A stretch of 64,000 nucleotides of DNA. Origin: Roseburia_C sp051879315 (GTDB lineage: Bacteria; Bacillota; Clostridia; Lachnospirales; Lachnospiraceae). The position numbers and the translations under genes were made by a program. A model generated the notes under the pieces. The model worked only from the letters and a program-made list of their open reading frames with translations, did no database searches and was not told where the DNA came from. The DNA is taken from positions 58,974-122,973 of the forward strand of contig JBJELW010000010.1 in the NCBI GenBank assembly GCA_051879315.1. The letters run 5' to 3'. Below are positions 62,315 through 64,000 of this stretch, in pieces; within the stretch, counting starts at the first letter, position 1; every line of letters starts with the position of its first letter.

Positions 62315-62728
62315 ATGGATAATGGCAGATTGATTGATGAGGCAAAAAAAGCGAGGGGATTTTCTTATTCCCCTTACTCACACTTTCGGGTGGGTGCAGC
62401 ACTGTTGTGTGCTGACGGCTCAGTATATACCGGATGCAATATTGAAAATGCTGCATTTTCACCCACAAACTGCGCGGAACGCACGGCAGTTTTTAAAGCA
62501 ATATCGGAAGGAAAAAGAGAGTTTGTAAAAATTGCTGTGGTGGGGGATGATGAAACCTATCTGTCCCCTTGCGGGGTATGCCGACAGGTGCTGATGGAGT
62601 TCGTGGATCCCACGGAATTTGAGGTGATCATGGCAGGTGCATCGGACAGTCGTAAAGTGGTAAAACTGGCGGAACTTTTGCCGGAATCATTCTCCCCAAA
62701 GAATCTGAAAGATCATGTAAAAAAATGA
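62315..62728 (+). CDS. cdd: Cytidine deaminase
   Basis: 137 residues, the homotetrameric short form. YSPYSHFRVGAALL, the zinc site CNIENAAFSPTNCAERTAVF (Cys-Ala-Glu) and SPCGVCRQVLMEF (two Cys) are all present. It deaminates cytidine and deoxycytidine to uridine forms. The Ala-Glu active-site pair is intact. A weak AT-rich hairpin (GATCAT/ATGATT) and T-run overlap its stop and may terminate it. Confidence 0.96.
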   Translation: MDNGRLIDEAKKARGFSYSPYSHFRVGAALLCADGSVYTGCNIENAAFSPTNCAERTAVFKAISEGKREFVKIAVVGDDETYLSPCGVCRQVLMEFVDPTEFEVIMAGASDSRKVVKLAELLPESFSPKNLKDHVKK

Positions 62729-62748
62729 TTTTTTTTAGGTAAAAGAGA

Positions 62749-62776
62749 TTGACAAAAAAATAACATAGTGTATATT
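62749..62776 (+). promoter_or_regulatory. Promoter of pckA
   Basis: TTGACA at 62749-62754 and TATATT at 62771-62776, spacer 16. Confidence 0.75.
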
Positions 62777-62843
62777 GTTAAGTGGATATTTTGGTTAAAA
62801 TAGTGGGCAACCATTATTTAGATAATTTAAGGAGGAAAGAAAT

Positions 62844-64000
62844 ATGTCAACAAAAGCGTATTACCCAATTAACGAGATTGGCTTGGGAAAAGTTGGTTTT
62901 TCCAAGACTCGTTCCATCATCGAAGCTCCTTTCTACGGAAATAACGTAGTCAAGGTTAACACCTTAAAGGAGGCTTATGAATTAGCTAAGAATTCACCGG
63001 GAACTGTTGTAACAGACATGCCCATCAAGGACGGAGAGACATTCGGTCTTGAGAAAGACGCAAAGGTTCTGTTATTCAACGATGGTGCAGTAACCGGACG
63101 TTACGCAGCAGCTCGTCGTATTAAGGGTGAGCCTGGTGTGGATGATACAAAGCTTGATAAAGTAATCATGGACGCAATCTATGAGACCCGTTGGAAGACC
63201 ATGTACCATGCAGAGTGCTTCATCGGACTTGATCCTGAGTTCATGGTAAAGGCACACCTTCTGATTCCGGAAGGAGAGGAGAATATCCTTTACAACTGGA
63301 TGTTGAACTTCCAGTATATGTCTGATGAGTACGTGAAGATGTACAAGAACTCTAAGCCTGTTGGAAATGGCAACGAGCCGGATATCTATATTTTCTCTGA
63401 TCCTCAGTGGGTACCGGGCAACAGACCGGATGTGGATTACAGCTGCTTAAGCGATCCGCTGACACTGTGCTATTTCGATACCGATGCAAACTGTGCAGCA
63501 ATCCTTGGTATGAGATACTTTGGAGAGCACAAGAAGGGTACACTGACCATGGCTTGGGCGCTGGCTAACAGAAATGGTTATGCTTCCTGCCACGGCGGAC
63601 AGAAGGAGTACACCTTAGAGGACGGTTCTAAGTTCGTTGCATCTGTATACGGATTATCCGGATCAGGAAAGTCTACTTTAACTCATGCAAAGCATGGTGG
63701 AAAGTATCCTGCAATCAAGGTTCTGCATGACGATGCATTCATCATCAACACAGATACCTGTGCATCCATCGCATTGGAGCCTACTTACTTCGATAAGACA
63801 GCAGATTACCCTACCGGATGCCCGGATAATGAGTATTTACTGTCAGCTCAGAACTGCTCATGTACTTTGGACAGCGAGGGCAAGATTCAGTTAGTAACTG
63901 AGGATATCAGAAATGGTAACGGACGTGCCATTAAGTCTAAACTGTGGTCTCCGAACCGTGTAGATAAGATTGATGCTCCTGTTAATGCAATCTTCTGGAT
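62844..64000 (+). CDS. pckA: Phosphoenolpyruvate carboxykinase (ATP), 5' part
   Basis: Starts at ATG 62844 behind AAGGAGG (62829-62835) and runs off the window end after ~385 codons. The PEPCK nucleotide loop reads VYGLSGSGKSTLTHA (G-x-x-G-x-G-K-S/T) near residue 272; DDAFIINTD supplies metal ligands and LFNDGAVTGRYAAARR lies near residue 75. It interconverts oxaloacetate and PEP. Codon use is strongly biased, as expected for a central-metabolism enzyme. The C-terminal part, with the remaining catalytic residues, is not in the window. Confidence 0.92.
   Translation, partial: MSTKAYYPINEIGLGKVGFSKTRSIIEAPFYGNNVVKVNTLKEAYELAKNSPGTVVTDMPIKDGETFGLEKDAKVLLFNDGAVTGRYAAARRIKGEPGVDDTKLDKVIMDAIYETRWKTMYHAECFIGLDPEFMVKAHLLIPEGEENILYNWMLNFQYMSDEYVKMYKNSKPVGNGNEPDIYIFSDPQWVPGNRPDVDYSCLSDPLTLCYFDTDANCAAILGMRYFGEHKKGTLTMAWALANRNGYASCHGGQKEYTLEDGSKFVASVYGLSGSGKSTLTHAKHGGKYPAIKVLHDDAFIINTDTCASIALEPTYFDKTADYPTGCPDNEYLLSAQNCSCTLDSEGKIQLVTEDIRNGNGRAIKSKLWSPNRVDKIDAPVNAIFW

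Overview
The window looks like a chromosome segment of a gut-type Lachnospiraceae (Clostridia, Firmicutes). The reasons are strong GGAGG ribosome binding sites, TTGACA/TATAAT promoters with 16-18 bp spacers, choline-binding-type cell-wall repeats on secreted proteins, the NifU-like/GGGtGRT gene pair, a GH42 beta-galactosidase, small AP2/HNH proteins, and moderate GC content. The genus cannot be named from sequence alone.

Layout. 0-6 kb: 3' end of glycogen synthase, a DUF5688-type protein, tRNA-Thr(CGU), a small membrane protein, a DHH phosphoesterase, a secreted amidase with wall-binding repeats, and a two-gene ABC importer lacking a binding protein. 6-15 kb: queH, argH, asd, a degenerate DUF234-type ATPase, a long topoisomerase III with four C-terminal zinc repeats, and a left-handed beta-helix protein. 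15-19.6 kb: an ABC exporter and the NifU-like/GGGtGRT pair.

19.6-30 kb is the accessory core. A promoter at 19.7 kb drives a tight operon: a 170-aa acidic protein; a 1268-aa soluble protein joining a ClpB-type AAA+ domain, a receiver-like segment and an FtsH-type AAA+ with an M41 HEAGH zinc protease; a 682-aa degenerate Hsp70-like protein; a viroplasmin/RNase H1 protein; and a lipoprotein. I read this as a candidate undescribed proteostasis or defence cassette. It is flanked by a 509-bp direct repeat: the real NifU/GGGtGRT locus on the left and a decayed copy on the right (start-less NifU fragment plus a 35-codon GGGtGRT deletion relic). After it come a HigBA-type toxin-antitoxin pair and a second lipoprotein copy whose codon 2 is a stop.

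30-38.4 kb: a RelA/SpoT-type synthetase, an XRE regulator with paired operators, and two large secreted proteins (EF-hand, leucine-rich repeats, Pro-Asp linker, wall-binding repeats) with nearly identical 3' ends, plus two small lipoproteins, one of them frameshifted. 38.5-42 kb: GH42 beta-galactosidase and metY. 42-49.4 kb: a transglutaminase-like surface protein and a dlt-like operon (Asp/Glu racemase, adenylating ligase, carrier protein, MBOAT acyltransferase, DltD/SGNH-like protein, lipoprotein), probably modifying a surface polymer.

49.5-58 kb: a stand-alone CobL-like protein, a compact structured RNA candidate, ilvN-ilvC, a LysR regulator divergent from leuC-leuD, an AP2/HNH protein, a repeat-rich intergenic element, and thrC. 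58-64 kb: an MshEN-CheX protein with a CheY-type regulator, a small membrane protein, citrate synthase, deoC-cdd, and the 5' part of pckA. Most of the window is therefore ordinary biosynthetic core (Arg, Asp-family, Met, branched-chain, Thr), with one accessory island and a block of surface proteins.
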